Positions 1 to 11,494 of a stretch of DNA of 64,000 nt are shown in pieces (position 1 is the first letter of the stretch; each line of letters starts with the position of its first letter). The DNA lies in assembly GCA_963924555.1 (NCBI GenBank), contig OZ004587.1, positions 3,162,001 through 3,226,000 on the forward strand, written 5' to 3'. The notes below the pieces were generated by a model. It saw only the letters and a program-made list of their open reading frames with translations, had not been told where the DNA came from and did no database searches. The stretch is from Crambe crambe. Lineage: Eukaryota; Porifera; Demospongiae; Poecilosclerida; Crambeidae. A program made the position numbers and the translations under genes.

Positions 1-610
1 ACTTTGTCGTGATCTTGTCTAGCTAGAATCACAAAAAAGTAGATTATAGCCTCACTTCATTTCATGATTTGGATTCCTACATAAAGTCAATCATAGCCTC
101 ACGAATCACTAATGAACTAGCCAATCATAGTTGTAGCTATCAGGCATGAATTAGAGTGGCTTCTTCATTGTGCCATTCTCTACCAAATGCGAGATTACTC
201 CCAACCTTGCAACTTGATCAAGAGCCCAGAGAATTATCACACACACCAACAGTCACTCACCAACCCATCAATAAACTTGGATATAACAATCAGAGGTCAG
301 TCACTAAGAGCCAATTACAGCAAATTCACTTCATTCTATAGCTACATCCTCAAAAGTCATAATTGAATATCAGACTGATTTTGTACCTTTGTACCCATGG
401 ATTAAAAGTGGGTTATATTAACTGGGCCAAGTGTTACATGCATCTTTTTTTTCTTTCTTTTTCTCTTTTTTTTTTTTTTTTTTTGGGGGGGGGGAGCATA
501 CGTAGGATGGCAGATCTCTGAGCTGTATTATAGTGTACCAAAAGAGAGTATCAAAAACCAAGAAAATAAACAAAAATAAAAACTGAATATAGTACGGTGC
601 TGGATACAAA
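1..610. other. Downstream flank with homopolymer tract
   Basis: No coding signal seen. It contains a long T-rich run (about 446-484) followed by about ten Gs (485-494), a slippage-prone tract near the 3' end of the NACHT gene. No convincing poly(A) signal was found for that gene on the minus strand here. Confidence 0.5.
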
Positions 611-2127
611 TTATCCAATCAAATTTAACGAGTCAGAATCAAGGAGTTTTACAAACTTGATGGAACTGTCCTTCAGACAGCAGAGAATGTATGCCTTTTC
701 AGTCCAAAAAGATGAAGCAGACATACTATAAATTTCAGTTGTGAAGCACAAACGTGAAATTTCATTTCCACTGCTGACTTCATTGACTACAACAAAACCA
801 GAGTGTGTATCTCGACAGCACACATACTTCTCTTGCTTGATAAAGTGGAGATCAAGAATGATCTTTTCAATCTGAGGCTTGATACGCTGCTGTAGTTCAC
901 CAGTAACACCATCCCAGATTATAATTTCACCTTTTTCATCACCAGATGCAATGAGACATTCACTGAGTGAGAAAGCAACTCGCATAACTCCAGAATTGTG
1001 GCTAGTCATTTCAGCTATTATGTCACCAGAGAGGCCATCATAAAGGTGCACAGACTTATCCATGCTGCAAGAAACAATACGTCTACCTTGAGAAGAGTAA
1101 CATACCTGTTCTATACTGTCACTGTGACGTTTAAGGGGGATCATATGTACTCTGAAGTCTCTGCCACTAGTATTATGTATATGCCACATCATGATAACTC
1201 CATCCATATCAGCTGATACAAATCTGTCACCACTAGGTGAAAACTCTGTGAAAGTTATCAAGCTCTCATGCATATCAAACTCTTTAACGTTTTCCATGTT
1301 ATCGCCATGCCAGACAAAGAGGTCACCATTGCCTGTACCTCCTACTACAATTCCACTTACTGACACTGCACAGTGACAGATATCACTCGGAGAAGACTCA
1401 TCAGGATGATCGCGACCAATGGGAAGATTCTTTTGTTTTCTGTGGATGAGATCTCTGATTTTTGTCAAATTCTCTACTTGCCATACCTCAATGTAACACC
1501 TGTCTCCATATGTTAGCAACAACTTGCCATCAGCAGAAACCCTCAGTAGGTAGCCACCAACACTCCCAAGAACAGAGGACTGTAATCTATTCCGTGAAAC
1601 ATCCCATAAGCAAAGGCTCTTCCCTCCCAAAGTAATAGCAAGCTCTTTTTCTGGTAAGATAATTGAGGTGTTGGCAACATTAGGATGAATAGTACTGCAG
1701 GATTCATCCTGGTCTTCAGTATTCAGTGCAAGAGAATCCAAATCATAAATTCGAGCTGTATTTCCGACAATGCATACAATGCCAGAGTTATTATCAAACA
1801 GGCATTGCGACAGAGGATTTGACGACCCATCAGGATTAACAGAAACTGTGCAAGTGAATGTGAAATCCTTAATGGTAAATACCTGCAGATAGCCATTGGT
1901 TGTTCCAGCAGCCAAGTATTGACTGCTAGGTGAAAAGGAGCAATCAGTGAAATTGCCTTTAAGGCTATCAGGACTGAACATACAAATGAATCTGAGGGCT
2001 GCAGCATCCCACAATTGTAGGCCTTCTTTGGTACTGACTGCAAGGAAGTGGCTGTTGAGTGAAACTGCAAGAGAGACGACCCGGTTACTTGTTCCTTCAA
2101 TAGATTCAAAGCTTATATCTTCCAAAC
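611..2127 (-). CDS. Exon 5: C-terminal WD40 propeller
   Basis: About 505 residues with at least eight WD-type blades, seen as LQLWDAAAL, CLWDVSRN, IEVWQVEN, LFVWHGDN, MMWHIHNT, VHLYDGLSG and IIIWDGVTG, each preceded by a GH/D-rich turn. The open frame extends upstream to about 2229. The acceptor TTTTCATCCTCAG before 2127 is the one that keeps phase 1 with the exon 4 donor; the CAG near 2232 would break the frame. The stop codon is at 611-613. Confidence 0.82.
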
Positions 2128-5100
2128 CTGAGGATGAAAATAGTTCAACAATTATCAGATTTGGCTTTTTGATAGTTTGTGAGAGAAGGAGAACATTTTC
2201 AGTTTTCAACATTGCATTTGCACATGGCAGAAAACACTGTTAGGATTTATATCATAATATTTCCCCCTATTAGCAGATTGAAATTTGATATTAGGCTCTT
2301 TTTGCTGTACTCAATGCATACTGGTACAGGAAATGCTAGTGTTGAACAATCAATTCAGTGGTGAAGCATTGACACTTCATAAACAAAAATGTATGTACAT
2401 GATACTGTCTGTATTACTATCAATGTTGGCATCCATGGAAACATAGAGCCTTACCTTCACGAAGAACAAGATCAGTTGATAATAGGTATGCAGAAGCAGC
2501 TCGAGATGTTGTATCCCACTGGATGACACATCCATTTCTGTAACCACAGAATACTTTCTTTCCATCAGCCGAAAAGCAACCACACATTGGACGACTTTCT
2601 TTTCTCTTTACCATTTGGAGAGTGTGGTACTTTGAATCAAAAATGTCCCATATCTCAAGAAAAAAATTCATGTCTAAAGAAATTTCCAATTCCTCAAATA
2701 GCTTGAAATAACCATCTGGATGGTAACTGAATGCTAAAATATGTTCACCAGAGGGACTGAAGATCGACATATTAGTGCCATGATCAACATCAGTTTTGAT
2801 AAGAGGAACTTTTTCAGCATCAAAGTTAAGAGCATGCATGATGCTCCCATAAACTACCATGCTCCCATCTGGAGAAATGTTGCAACAGTTGATGCTATTA
2901 GGAAAACGAACCTCACCACTGAGGTCAGCTTTGTTAATGAGTTCACCAGACGAAACATCCCAAAAATAAACAATGCCACTGATATCACTCCCAACTAAGA
3001 CCTTAAAGTCTGGGGAGAGAACGCAACTTGTAATACTGTCATCACAGGAAAAAGTGATCAGAGAAGAACTGAACTGTTCATTTTTGTTCTCCACTTGCAA
3101 TAAGATTTTCAGTCCAGGGAAAGCCCTCAGGGGGTCAGCAAGAAACTGCCTGATTCCAAGACGCTCTGAAAACATGCTAGGCTCATTTAGAGCACACTGG
3201 AATATCAAGTGTGGGTCATTGTTCAGTAGATGAGCATATCGCTTGATGAAATGGTAGCAATCCTGAGCTCTCTGACAGATCTTCTGGGATTTCGAAGAAA
3301 ATTCAAGAACTTCAATGAGATCATCTAAAAGACCATCAGTTCTCCCATGAGAAAACAGTAAACGAAAAAACATGAACTGAAGATCCTCGATAATGTTGAG
3401 AACTTGGGGAAAAGACCAGGCTTGGACTCCATGACATACGTGATGAATGATATTCTGTACAATAAACTGGTTTACAGGACTGTTTAAAAAATCATCCAAA
3501 GATGATAGACCAAACTTTTCCTTCAAATTCTTTAGCTGAGATTGACAGAGGGAAGCAAGATATTTGTGTCCAGCTCCTGCATCAACGGCGTACTTTCCCG
3601 ATATGTCACTATCAAACAGCCAGTCTTTCACTGATTTGTGAAAAATAGATATGAATCCATCACGAATGGGGAGGAGAGTTGAGATTTTTGATAAAATTTT
3701 ATCAGCTTCTTGCCCACTTACTCCAAGCAAAGGTGCCACAAGCTCCTGAGGAAAATCTGATCTTGTGATCATAATTCCCTGCAGAAAGATTTGATACTGA
3801 CCATGACCAAGTGATTGGTAGAGGCGATGAAAATTATGCTCGTAATAATCATCTATTCCATCAGGAAGGAGTGAGTGCAATTCATCAAGGGATATTGACT
3901 CCATGTCTTCAAGGTTATCAATGGCATAGTGGAAGTATAAAAACATTCCTTCTGATTTCTGAAGCAAAAGTTCAATTCCAGCATCAAATTCCTCGTCTCT
4001 CATTTTATTCTTCAGAAAATCCCCAAGGAAGAGTTGAATATCTTTAAGATTTCGTGGATCCTCAGGAAGAAGGTTTATAACACACTTAATCTTCTTCAAA
4101 ATTTTGAGAATCTTTTTATCTGGCCTAGTGGTAAAAATAATCTGAATCCATTTAGGGAGTCTGATGAATTCACGAATCAGGAGCTTCAACAGTTCAGGCC
4201 GAGATTCAAAATCACATTCATCCAGTGCATCTATGATTATGACCATGCTTTCCCCCGAAGGAGCCTCAAGCCTTGAAAGTGGTTCCTTTACAAGATAAGA
4301 AAATAACTCGAAAGCATTTAAGACTTCTGGATTGATTTCACTAATTTCTTGTTCAATTAGAGTGAAATAGCCATCTATCGTTGACTGAAATTGGTGGCAG
4401 AGAGACTGAATTAACACTTTCGGATTGCTACGTCTTCCCAAGTTGTGCTGGAAAAAGAAGCAGCCAGCTAGTGTGTTTTCCTTCTTGTGGACTGAACACA
4501 GCTTCGCAGCCAAAACTGACTTTCCCATCCCAGGGTTGCCTGCAACCATGAACATGTTGCACTGGTTTTTGTTCTTTTGAGATTTGTTCCTCCATTCAGA
4601 TATTTCATCCAGTACCCACTGGCGAGTGCCAGCATGAAACTTGTCACTGTAGTAAATGATGTCACTTTCAAAATGTGACACATTCAACTTAGTAGTGGGA
4701 CCTGTATCATACGTGTGGAAGTGTAAGTAAATATTCAAAATGTGACACATTCAACTTAGTAGTGGGACCTGTATCATACGTGTAAGTAAATATTCAATAC
4801 TAGTTAGTGTGCAGCTACTTTACCTTTTTGCTGTATTGTACTAATCTCTTCCCTGACTTTTATCACATCAGATCTCATTACATCCACATCGTCCCTTAGA
4901 TCTTTAACCTGGTCCTCAATTTCATCCTCTTTGACCGAAAGCTGCCTCAAAACTCCACCTGTTTTCTCAATTTCTTCTGAAAGCTGCTTTTCAGTCTCTT
5001 TCAGGGTGGTGATTTTAACTCCCAATCCTTTCTGCTCGTTTGAGAGTTGTGTTAAGAGTTGAACTGAGTGGCTGACACGAGAGGCTGTGTTAGTCTGCTG

Positions 5101-6836
5101 CTGCTGCAAAACACTCACTTCCTTTGAGACTTTTTCTTCTGTTGATAGTTGTCTTGCTTTCAAATACTCTATATGACTTGAAGTACTTTTGGCCTCGTCT
5201 TCCATTATCTGTTGCTTCCCCTTCACTTCAGAAATGGAGACTTCTGTTTCACTAACTTTGCCTTCAATTATTCTTATTTGTTCACCATGGTCTGACAAAC
5301 CTATATGTATACATTATCATAAATAGAATTGACTATAGGTCAATTTCTAGTACAGTGAAACATGGCTGATGTGGTGAGGAAAAATTAAGAAGGTGGGACC
5401 TCTTTAGGTGGTTGGACAAACAAATGAATCGGCACTGATCCTAACAGAAAGGTGTTCTTATTAAGTAGCGGTACGATTAGACAGGACTAGCAATGATTCA
5501 GATTGATCGATCACACTGATGTCATTCGATTATTTCTATATTCTAAAGCAGGTACATAGGTACTGTGACCACTGAATCTGTTCCTACACATAAAAGTTAG
5601 TCAACTGCGATTCACCTTTTTCAAATTCATCCAAGACTTTTTTCATGACACTAACATCAGTTTGCAAGTGACTGATGCTTTCCTTCACTTCAGTGTAGGC
5701 TTTAATCTCATCATGCCATTTTTCACGGTAGCTTTCAATACTCTTGATCAGTTGTTCATCAGCATAGCACTCTGTAAATAAAAAGTACAATATCAAGTGA
5801 AACACTGTGCTTGCATCATATATGAGCATTATTACTGCCCCTCCCCTCTCCAAATGGAGTGAGCATTTGGCTCATTCGACTAGTCCACTAGTGAATAAGT
5901 GAAGCAAACAAGCTCACACACACCATAAATGTGTCTCTTGACCTATTGATTAAGTTGAGGGCAAAGGAAGAGCCTCCTTGAGATATTGAGCCCCCCTGAA
6001 ACTGGCAATTAAAATTTCATATAAGATTTTTGGCTGTTCAAAAAAAGGTTTAATCTTCATAAGCCCATGCACCACTGGTAGAGTTTGACCATGTCTGTAT
6101 GAAATACCAGTTTAGCTAGAGCTTGCAGCTCAGGGACTTTACACATACCTGATAGTATGCCTGACATTTCCTTGATTCGATTCTTTGGTATCCTGAGTCG
6201 ATCATATATTTTTTCAATATTTCGCACAACTCTTTCAAGCTTGAAATACTGAATGCGAGCATTCTTGCAATGAGCAAACTGTTCATTTCGAAGGTATTTA
6301 AGGTCCTCTACTGCCTTCCAATAATCACTACACACATAAATGTCACCAACAGATGGCATATTGTGAGAAGGTACAGAAAATTTCATTGTGATTTCAGTTT
6401 TACTGATAAATTTGACTTCATTTCGAATCAAATTTTGTCCTACATCAATTAATATGATGTCACCTTTATAAAGCAATCTTGTGAAATCTACTTGCTTTGA
6501 TGGAGATACGAGTGTATTATCACTGCCACGTTTGAGCTGAACCTGATTTCCACTAAAAGATTCGGCTAAGAGAAAATGGCTTGAAAACAAGAGAGCATGT
6601 ACCAGCAGTGTAGTATCCCAATCATTAGTTTGGCCACTACTCAGAAGGTCTTTCTGCCTATGGTTGAGATTGGATTGGAACCTGTCTTGCTGAAGGAATG
6701 CTTGGCCACACCTTTGATTGTCCAACCACGGCTTTTGAATTTTATTCATTACTTCATCCTTGAATACATGGCGAAGAACATCTGGTATATCTTCAAGAAC
6801 GATACGACAAAGACGAAAGAAGTTTATTCTGTACAT
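611..6836 (-). CDS. HEPN - coiled coil - NACHT - WD40 STAND protein, five exons
   Basis: Exons on the minus strand: 6836-6149, 5771-5616, 5300-4824, 4701-2455 and 2127-611. Every junction has GT/AG ends and phase 1, and the lengths sum to 5085 bp, an open frame of 1694 aa plus stop. Domain order: HEPN-like (about residues 1-230), coiled coil (230-440), NACHT NTPase (Walker A near 495-502, Walker B near 593-604), helical/winged-helix part, then about eleven WD40 repeats to the C terminus. Known for the family: NACHT-WD40 STAND proteins oligomerise on sensing a ligand through the repeats; HEPN domains are often RNases. Inferred role: cytoplasmic immune or stress sensor with an RNA-cleaving effector. 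The start at 6836 is the first Met of the exon. A CAG splice acceptor just inside it (before 6828) leaves an upstream exon possible. Confidence 0.82.
2455..4701 (-). CDS. Exon 4: NACHT ATPase and first WD40 repeats
   Basis: 749 residues. Walker A GNPGMGKS follows MFMVA; Walker B with its acidic extension is MVIIIDALDECD. Downstream, TTRPDKK (sensor-like) and FHKSVKDWLFD are typical of animal NACHT-WD40 and TANC-like STAND proteins. The last about 200 residues hold WD-type ends (FWDVSSGEL, EIWDIFDSK, IQWDTTSRA). The acceptor at 4702 lies in a short tandem duplication. The donor is GTAAGG at 2454. All key NTPase motifs are intact. Confidence 0.85.
4667..4795. repeat. Tandem duplication of about 60 bp across an intron acceptor
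   Basis: Two adjacent copies (about 4667-4733 and 4734-4795) both contain the minus-strand acceptor ATGATACAG followed by the first codons of exon 4. They differ mainly by an 8-bp insert in the first copy. Use of the outer acceptor (exon start 4768) reads into a TGA after about 20 codons; use of the inner one (4701) keeps the frame. Confidence 0.85.
4824..5300 (-). CDS. Exon 3: long coiled coil
   Basis: About 159 residues dominated by E, K, Q, S and V in heptads, with no Cys or Pro-rich breaks: a classic long coiled coil. Acceptor TATAG before 5300, donor GTAAAG at 4823, both phase 1. It probably drives dimerisation or separates the effector from the NTPase. The apparent Met at 5298 is a TTG, so it is not a start. 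Confidence 0.7.
5616..5771 (-). CDS. Exon 2: linker helix / coiled coil
   Basis: A 52-residue exon bounded by a TTTACAG acceptor and a GTGAAT donor, phase 1 on both sides. The peptide is rich in E, K, D and S with heptad-like spacing (for example HDEIKAYTEVKESISHLQ), consistent with the start of the coiled coil that joins the HEPN domain to the NACHT. Confidence 0.65.
6149..6836 (-). CDS. Exon 1: DZIP3-like HEPN domain
   Basis: About 229 residues. Two hallmarks match the HEPN domain of DZIP3/NACHT-type animal proteins: a WDTTLLVHALL helix near residues 73-83, and RNEQFAH at 183-189. The latter is the R-N-x4-H catalytic motif of HEPN RNases and is complete here. The exon ends at a GTATGT donor (6148) in phase 1. 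The ORF reads on into the intron for about 30 codons, which are probably not coding. Domain assignment rests on motif recognition, not a profile search. Confidence 0.72.
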
Positions 6837-6849
6837 AAATATAAACTAA

Positions 6850-7920
6850 TGTGGTTGGTATTTTCTACTTCATTACAAAATAAAGTGGGCAAGTGGCTTC
6901 ACCAGACTATTACAAGTCATGGACTATTAAAAAGATAAGCAAGTAAACTCATAGGAAATGAGTTCTTAACCCCATGCATTGAACATGTTATGATCATAGC
7001 TAGACAAGTGAGTGCAAAAATTAAAATGATAAGTAGGGATGGCCTCAAAATTTAGCTGGATATATTATGTAATTTGACTGCAGCATCATATCAAATCAGA
7101 TATGAGGTTAGGCTACGCAAGCAGCACTATCCAAATTGGTCAGTCTACACACTCATTTCATGAAATAGCTATAAAACTCCATAAAAACAGCTGGGGGAGA
7201 AAATATTTAGGTGAATTATTCGGTTTCTACTTTTGTGCTGCTTGTTTGACTTACAGAGCATTGCAAAAAATTAGCTATAATATGTATTAAACAAATCCCT
7301 TTTGTATTATAGTATGCCTCTATTGTGTAATTATCCAGCTCAGTAGCATGCTTTAAGTACAATGCAGTATATTTGCTTAAATTTAGGGTGATTAATGCAC
7401 ATTTTTTGTGCCACTTTGTTGAGATAGTGCACATTGCAATGCAAGATTTATACTTACTAATAGGTGCTTCATACATTATAGTATGCCCAGATCCTAAATA
7501 ATCCTTAAAAAAGAGACAAGAAATGGAAGGGAAAGTAGAGGTATTCCTAATGTTTTTATAGAATGCCCAAAAAGCCATTGTCAAGAAGGGTGAGAAGGGG
7601 CAAGAATTGAAACCGGAAACGAGCAGCAGTGATTAGAAATGACTTAGAATGCATGGTGAAAATCAACCTGTCATCAATTGACATACTGAGAAAGCAGATT
7701 GAAAGTTGCAACAACCTCCATTGTGGTATGGACTCGACTATTATATATCATCACAGGATGGGTACTGAATAATTCATGCACAGGATATATACAGCTCTGT
7801 AAATTTGCAGAGACAAACCCAGATATAGTGTACCATAGCTTACAAATAAAGCAAGATTTCACCTGGCTTTTATTCATCTGTGGCCAAAAGGTATAGCTAT
7901 AGCTATGTTTAACAGTGCAG
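6850..7920. other. Upstream flank, no gene recognised
   Basis: AT-rich sequence with only short, overlapping ORFs on both strands. It should include the 5' region of the NACHT gene; no TATA box or other promoter element can be assigned with confidence. Confidence 0.4.
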
Positions 7921-8163
7921 TTTGGAGAATGGGTCCATGGTATTTATTAATTGGAATAAGGTTGTCTCAAAGGAAATGGCACGATTCCCTCTCACCATCA
8001 AGAGTACCGCTGTACTTGAGGAGATGATTGGAATGATAGACCAGTTGGGAACCCTGATCCAAAATTTGAGCCAGTGGCATTGGCTAGGAAAGGAGAGTTT
8101 ACCAATGCTAAAGGTAGCTAGATGGTTAACTTTTAAACCACATAGCTAATAAATTATTGATTC

Positions 8164-9652
8164 ATGAAAGGTACTGAAGTCACAGCAGTGGTGGAAAATT
8201 TGGTGACTGGAAGAGCAACTATCCGCCACAAGAGCTGTGAATATCTGGTTTCTCATCCAGGAAGATGTTGCAAATGCTGTAACCATCGCAGATCACTACA
8301 TGTAATGCTCAGCCGGCTTGAGTCCAGGTCAAATAGCAATCCCAATATTTCTAGCCATGCCAACTACAGATACCATCCAAGGCAATTGCTGATGAGATAA
8401 GCACGTCGTATCCGTAGAAAGTACAGATTGGCACAGAGAAGGATAGTTAGACTGACAATGAAAGTGAAGAAACTGGTTGCAAGTAAAGGAGTGAAAGTTG
8501 ATAAGAAGCTCGATGATGACCTGAGGTATATAATGCAAAACAACCTGCCTGAAATAGCTAAAAAGTACCCACAAAATACATTCCAACGGGTTTTTTGGGA
8601 GCAGCATGCTCAGTCGTCTGGGTGCAAGAACAGGCGGACTATCAGGTGACATCCTGCCATGATTAGGTGGTGCCTCTACTTGAGGCATTTGTCTGGTAAA
8701 GCATATGAAGTGATGAGGAGCTCTGGTGTGTTGCAGTTACCATCCCAGCGCACACTCAGAGACTATACACACTATGTTCCAGCAACCACAGGCTACTGCA
8801 GTGAGGTTGATAGGATGCTGATGGACACACTCAAGGTATAGATCAATTAATTAGCTATATATAGTTAAGCTACAAAAATATGACTGACTACAGGTGAAGA
8901 ACTGCACTCCCCAAACGTATCGGCTTTGTGGACTTTGGGGACATTAATAATCACTTGATGGAACTCGAAATGTCCTTGCAAGATGCTCCATAACACACTC
9001 TCAAATGACACTCAAAGTCTATGCTGGTAGTGATGGTCAGAAGCCTTTTTTCAAGTTTCCAATTACCATATGCACAATTCCCCTGTGCCAATTTAACAGG
9101 GGAACAACTATTCAACTTTTTTTGAGATGGCGCTCAAATATCTCCTGCTAGTGTGTCAGATTATGTACTATATACAGTCACTTATTCAAACAGTGTCAAC
9201 TACTGATAATTGAAGTGAAAACTGATAAAACTGTTTCAAAGAACTCAATTGCTCAATTAATAGCATATTATATCTCCAGCAAGCAAGGTATAAAGGACTA
9301 TATACCATTAGCTTTGATTTTAACGCAATCGGCTATCCAGTTGGCATTTTTTCCATATCGATCAAGAACTGAAATTTTTGTTGATGCTATTGTCACACCT
9401 GCATTATCCCTGACAGTGGTAACCAGTTTTTGTTCAGTACTACAATTTATTGTAAAGTATCTTCTATGCACATCAATGGGATCCATAAAAAATGGTTCCA
9501 AAGAACTTCATTCGAAGGTATCATACAAACATTCCATTGCTAAAGACACCAGGGATGTACACTTCATCTCAGACCCTCCTCACTTAATTAAGACTGTTGG
9601 GCAAGCAGCAAGCGGAACTTGTGGGTATGCACTGAAATTTACTAATAAATAG
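8164..9652 (+). pseudogene. P-element/THAP9-like transposase relic (plus strand)
   Basis: From 8164 to 8841 a single frame runs with only two internal stops (TAA 8398-8400, TGA 8647-8649, the latter where the family has Trp before HP). It contains HPGRCCKCC, a basic coiled stretch, and IRWCLYLRHLSGKAYEV...LPSQRTLRDYTHYV, a block I recognise from invertebrate P-element-type transposases. A GTATAG donor follows at about 8836. A short piece at 8916-8980 reads IGFVDFGDINNHLMELE, and 9215-9652 ends with HFISDPPHLIKT, both from the RNase H-like part. No THAP zinc finger was found upstream. Confidence 0.7.
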
Positions 9653-9656
9653 CTGC

Positions 9657-10330
9657 ATGAGAGATCAAAAAAATCTGTGTGTATTCCGTTCTCGTTTTCG
9701 TAAATTTCAGACTGTAATATCACTTTCTAGTGGAAGTGGTACTTTCTGTAGTGTGAAAGGTGAATTTGGGCATGTGGTGTCAGATATAAGTGAATCTGAT
9801 ACTATTGAGCTTATCCCCTTTACAGAGGAAGAGTTTGAAATTTATTGGAGTTGTTATCCTGGTGAGTACCCGTTGAGAGCTGAAGACTATAAATATCTGA
9901 CAGATTATAACCCTCGATTAATTAAAGGAAAGATCAAGACAAATGCAGAAAGTCAAAATATGTAAATATGTGAGAAAAGCAGTTAACGATATTGAAGAGT
10001 CACTGATAAGGAATGAATTTCGATGCATCTAAAAGAGTTTACCCCAAAGCATTGAAATGTTAGTGTATGCTTCAAATAATGTGAGGATAGATTCCTCTCG
10101 TTTTGGGGACTATGATAGTACATGGGTATGTGCTGAAAATATCACCTACATTAGCGAAGGGAGTTCTGAAACGAGTGAATTTGTGCCTTCGTTAAACTTC
10201 CCAACATACTATGTAGAATTGATGGAGATGTTCCGTATATACAAGGATACGAAAATGTTAGAATTCATAGTTCTATCATTGACGGATTCTATTTTGAAGA
10301 GGCAATTTGTGAAAAAAAATTGACAAAGTG
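9657..10330 (+). pseudogene. Fragment resembling the tail of a P-loop NTPase
   Basis: The 102-aa stretch at 9657-9965 has the pattern IPFTEEEFEIYW...YLTDYNPRLI, which resembles the 'PFT-E-E ... NP-LL' C-terminal part of transposon-associated and STAND-like NTPases. A second open stretch (10057-10323, 88 aa) may continue it in a shifted frame. No Walker motifs are present, so this is at most a broken remnant; the assignment is weak. Confidence 0.3.
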
Positions 10331-10522
10331 GAAGTTGTTTATTCTAAGAAGGAAGAAGCATTAGCCACTCAGAAAGATTTAGAAGTGAATGAATTTGCTT
10401 TTAAAAGTCACGTAACTCAGAGTACTAATTCACCAGTTAAAGGCCTAGTGGAGGGTGTTCTTTTTCATTTGAGACCTACTCATAATAATATTGTAGTGCA
10501 ATGGTAAGGCCACAACCTGGCA

Positions 10523-11191
10523 TCACCTAATCAACCTGTATAAAGCTGGTACTGGAGCAGACAAGAGTATCACCCAGTTTATCTTTGATTCCCAAGCTGA
10601 AGTATGAGCATGTCTATCTCTCATCTTTCTCAAAAATGAGGGCCCCCTTTGCCTTTGACAACCAAAGAATTTCTCAATTGGGTCTTGAGATATTTTTTCA
10701 CTTAAGAAAAATTTCACTCCAGGTATTATTTCACTAAGTCAATGAAGGACAGAGCTAAACACAAAAAGCATTCATTTAGTTACACACTATACACATAAAC
10801 ATACTTGTGATTCTTAGACCCAAGAGTGTCTCTTGACTGATTTGCATCTTCAATTTGGCAGCATTTTCGAAACCCTCTCTGTCATCAACCGATTTTTTCC
10901 AGGAATCAAGGTACTTGAGGAAGTCATTCTTCAGCCACTGTTGATAATGCACATGCACAGTCATGGATATGCAGCTACATAGTTGTATACTTCATGCATT
11001 GATTTGTACATACATCCAGTCTAAAGTCATCTGCAGAGGAGTATGGCTCTAGAAATTTCTTGCGCCTGTTTCCCAGTAGTCAGATTCTTGATATTGAGGG
11101 GCATCAAAGAACTTATCACAAACTTTGCAGTCTCCTCAACATCCTTCCTGCCACTATGTCTGAGTGCATTTGCTACTGACTCACTGAGGAC
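10523..11191 (-). pseudogene. P-element/THAP9-like transposase C-terminal relic (minus strand)
   Basis: On the minus strand a TTTTTTTAG acceptor (about 11192) opens LSESVANALRHSGRKDVEETAKF. Next, 10964-10790 reads FLKYLDSWKKSVDDREGF...SQETLLGLRIT, and 10717-10650 reads FFLSEKISQDPIEKFFGCQRQRG. These are consecutive blocks of the C-terminal half of P-type transposases, separated by introns and frameshifts. It lies next to the plus-strand relic but in opposite orientation and covers different parts of the protein. Confidence 0.7.
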
Positions 11192-11494
11192 CTAAAAAAA
11201 TGACCCAATGTTACACACGTCTACTTTGTGTACGTAGGCTAAACATGCAGCCAAGTCAACGTCATCACATAAAAATCCGAATGCATATGTAATGGTTAAA
11301 AATACTCAGAGTAATCAACACCGTGTGTAAGAATGTTTCCAGGGGAAATACGAGGGGGAATGTATATGAGAATACAAATGAAGATATAAACCAGCCTCTG
11401 ATGAAGAGACGCAAAACGAAATGACTGAACTATAGCTAATGGAAACCCTTATTACAATAAAAAGTTTTGTGCATTAATGTTGTACTTGATTTTA

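Noticed and set aside
2179-2243. CAG acceptor near 2232 as the start of the last NACHT-gene exon
   Set aside because: It is phase 0 while the only good donor (2454) is phase 1; the acceptor before 2127 restores the frame.
7216-7584. 122-aa minus-strand ORF upstream of the NACHT gene
   Set aside because: Low-complexity composition, no recognised motif, overlapped by an ORF on the other strand.
11395-11430. CTGATGAAGAGACGCAAAACGAAATGACTG resembling a hammerhead core (quoted here only as the phrase beginning CTGATGAAGAG)
   Set aside because: It has CUGAUGA and GAAA in order, but no self-complementary stem II and no stem I partner; likely chance or a very decayed copy.
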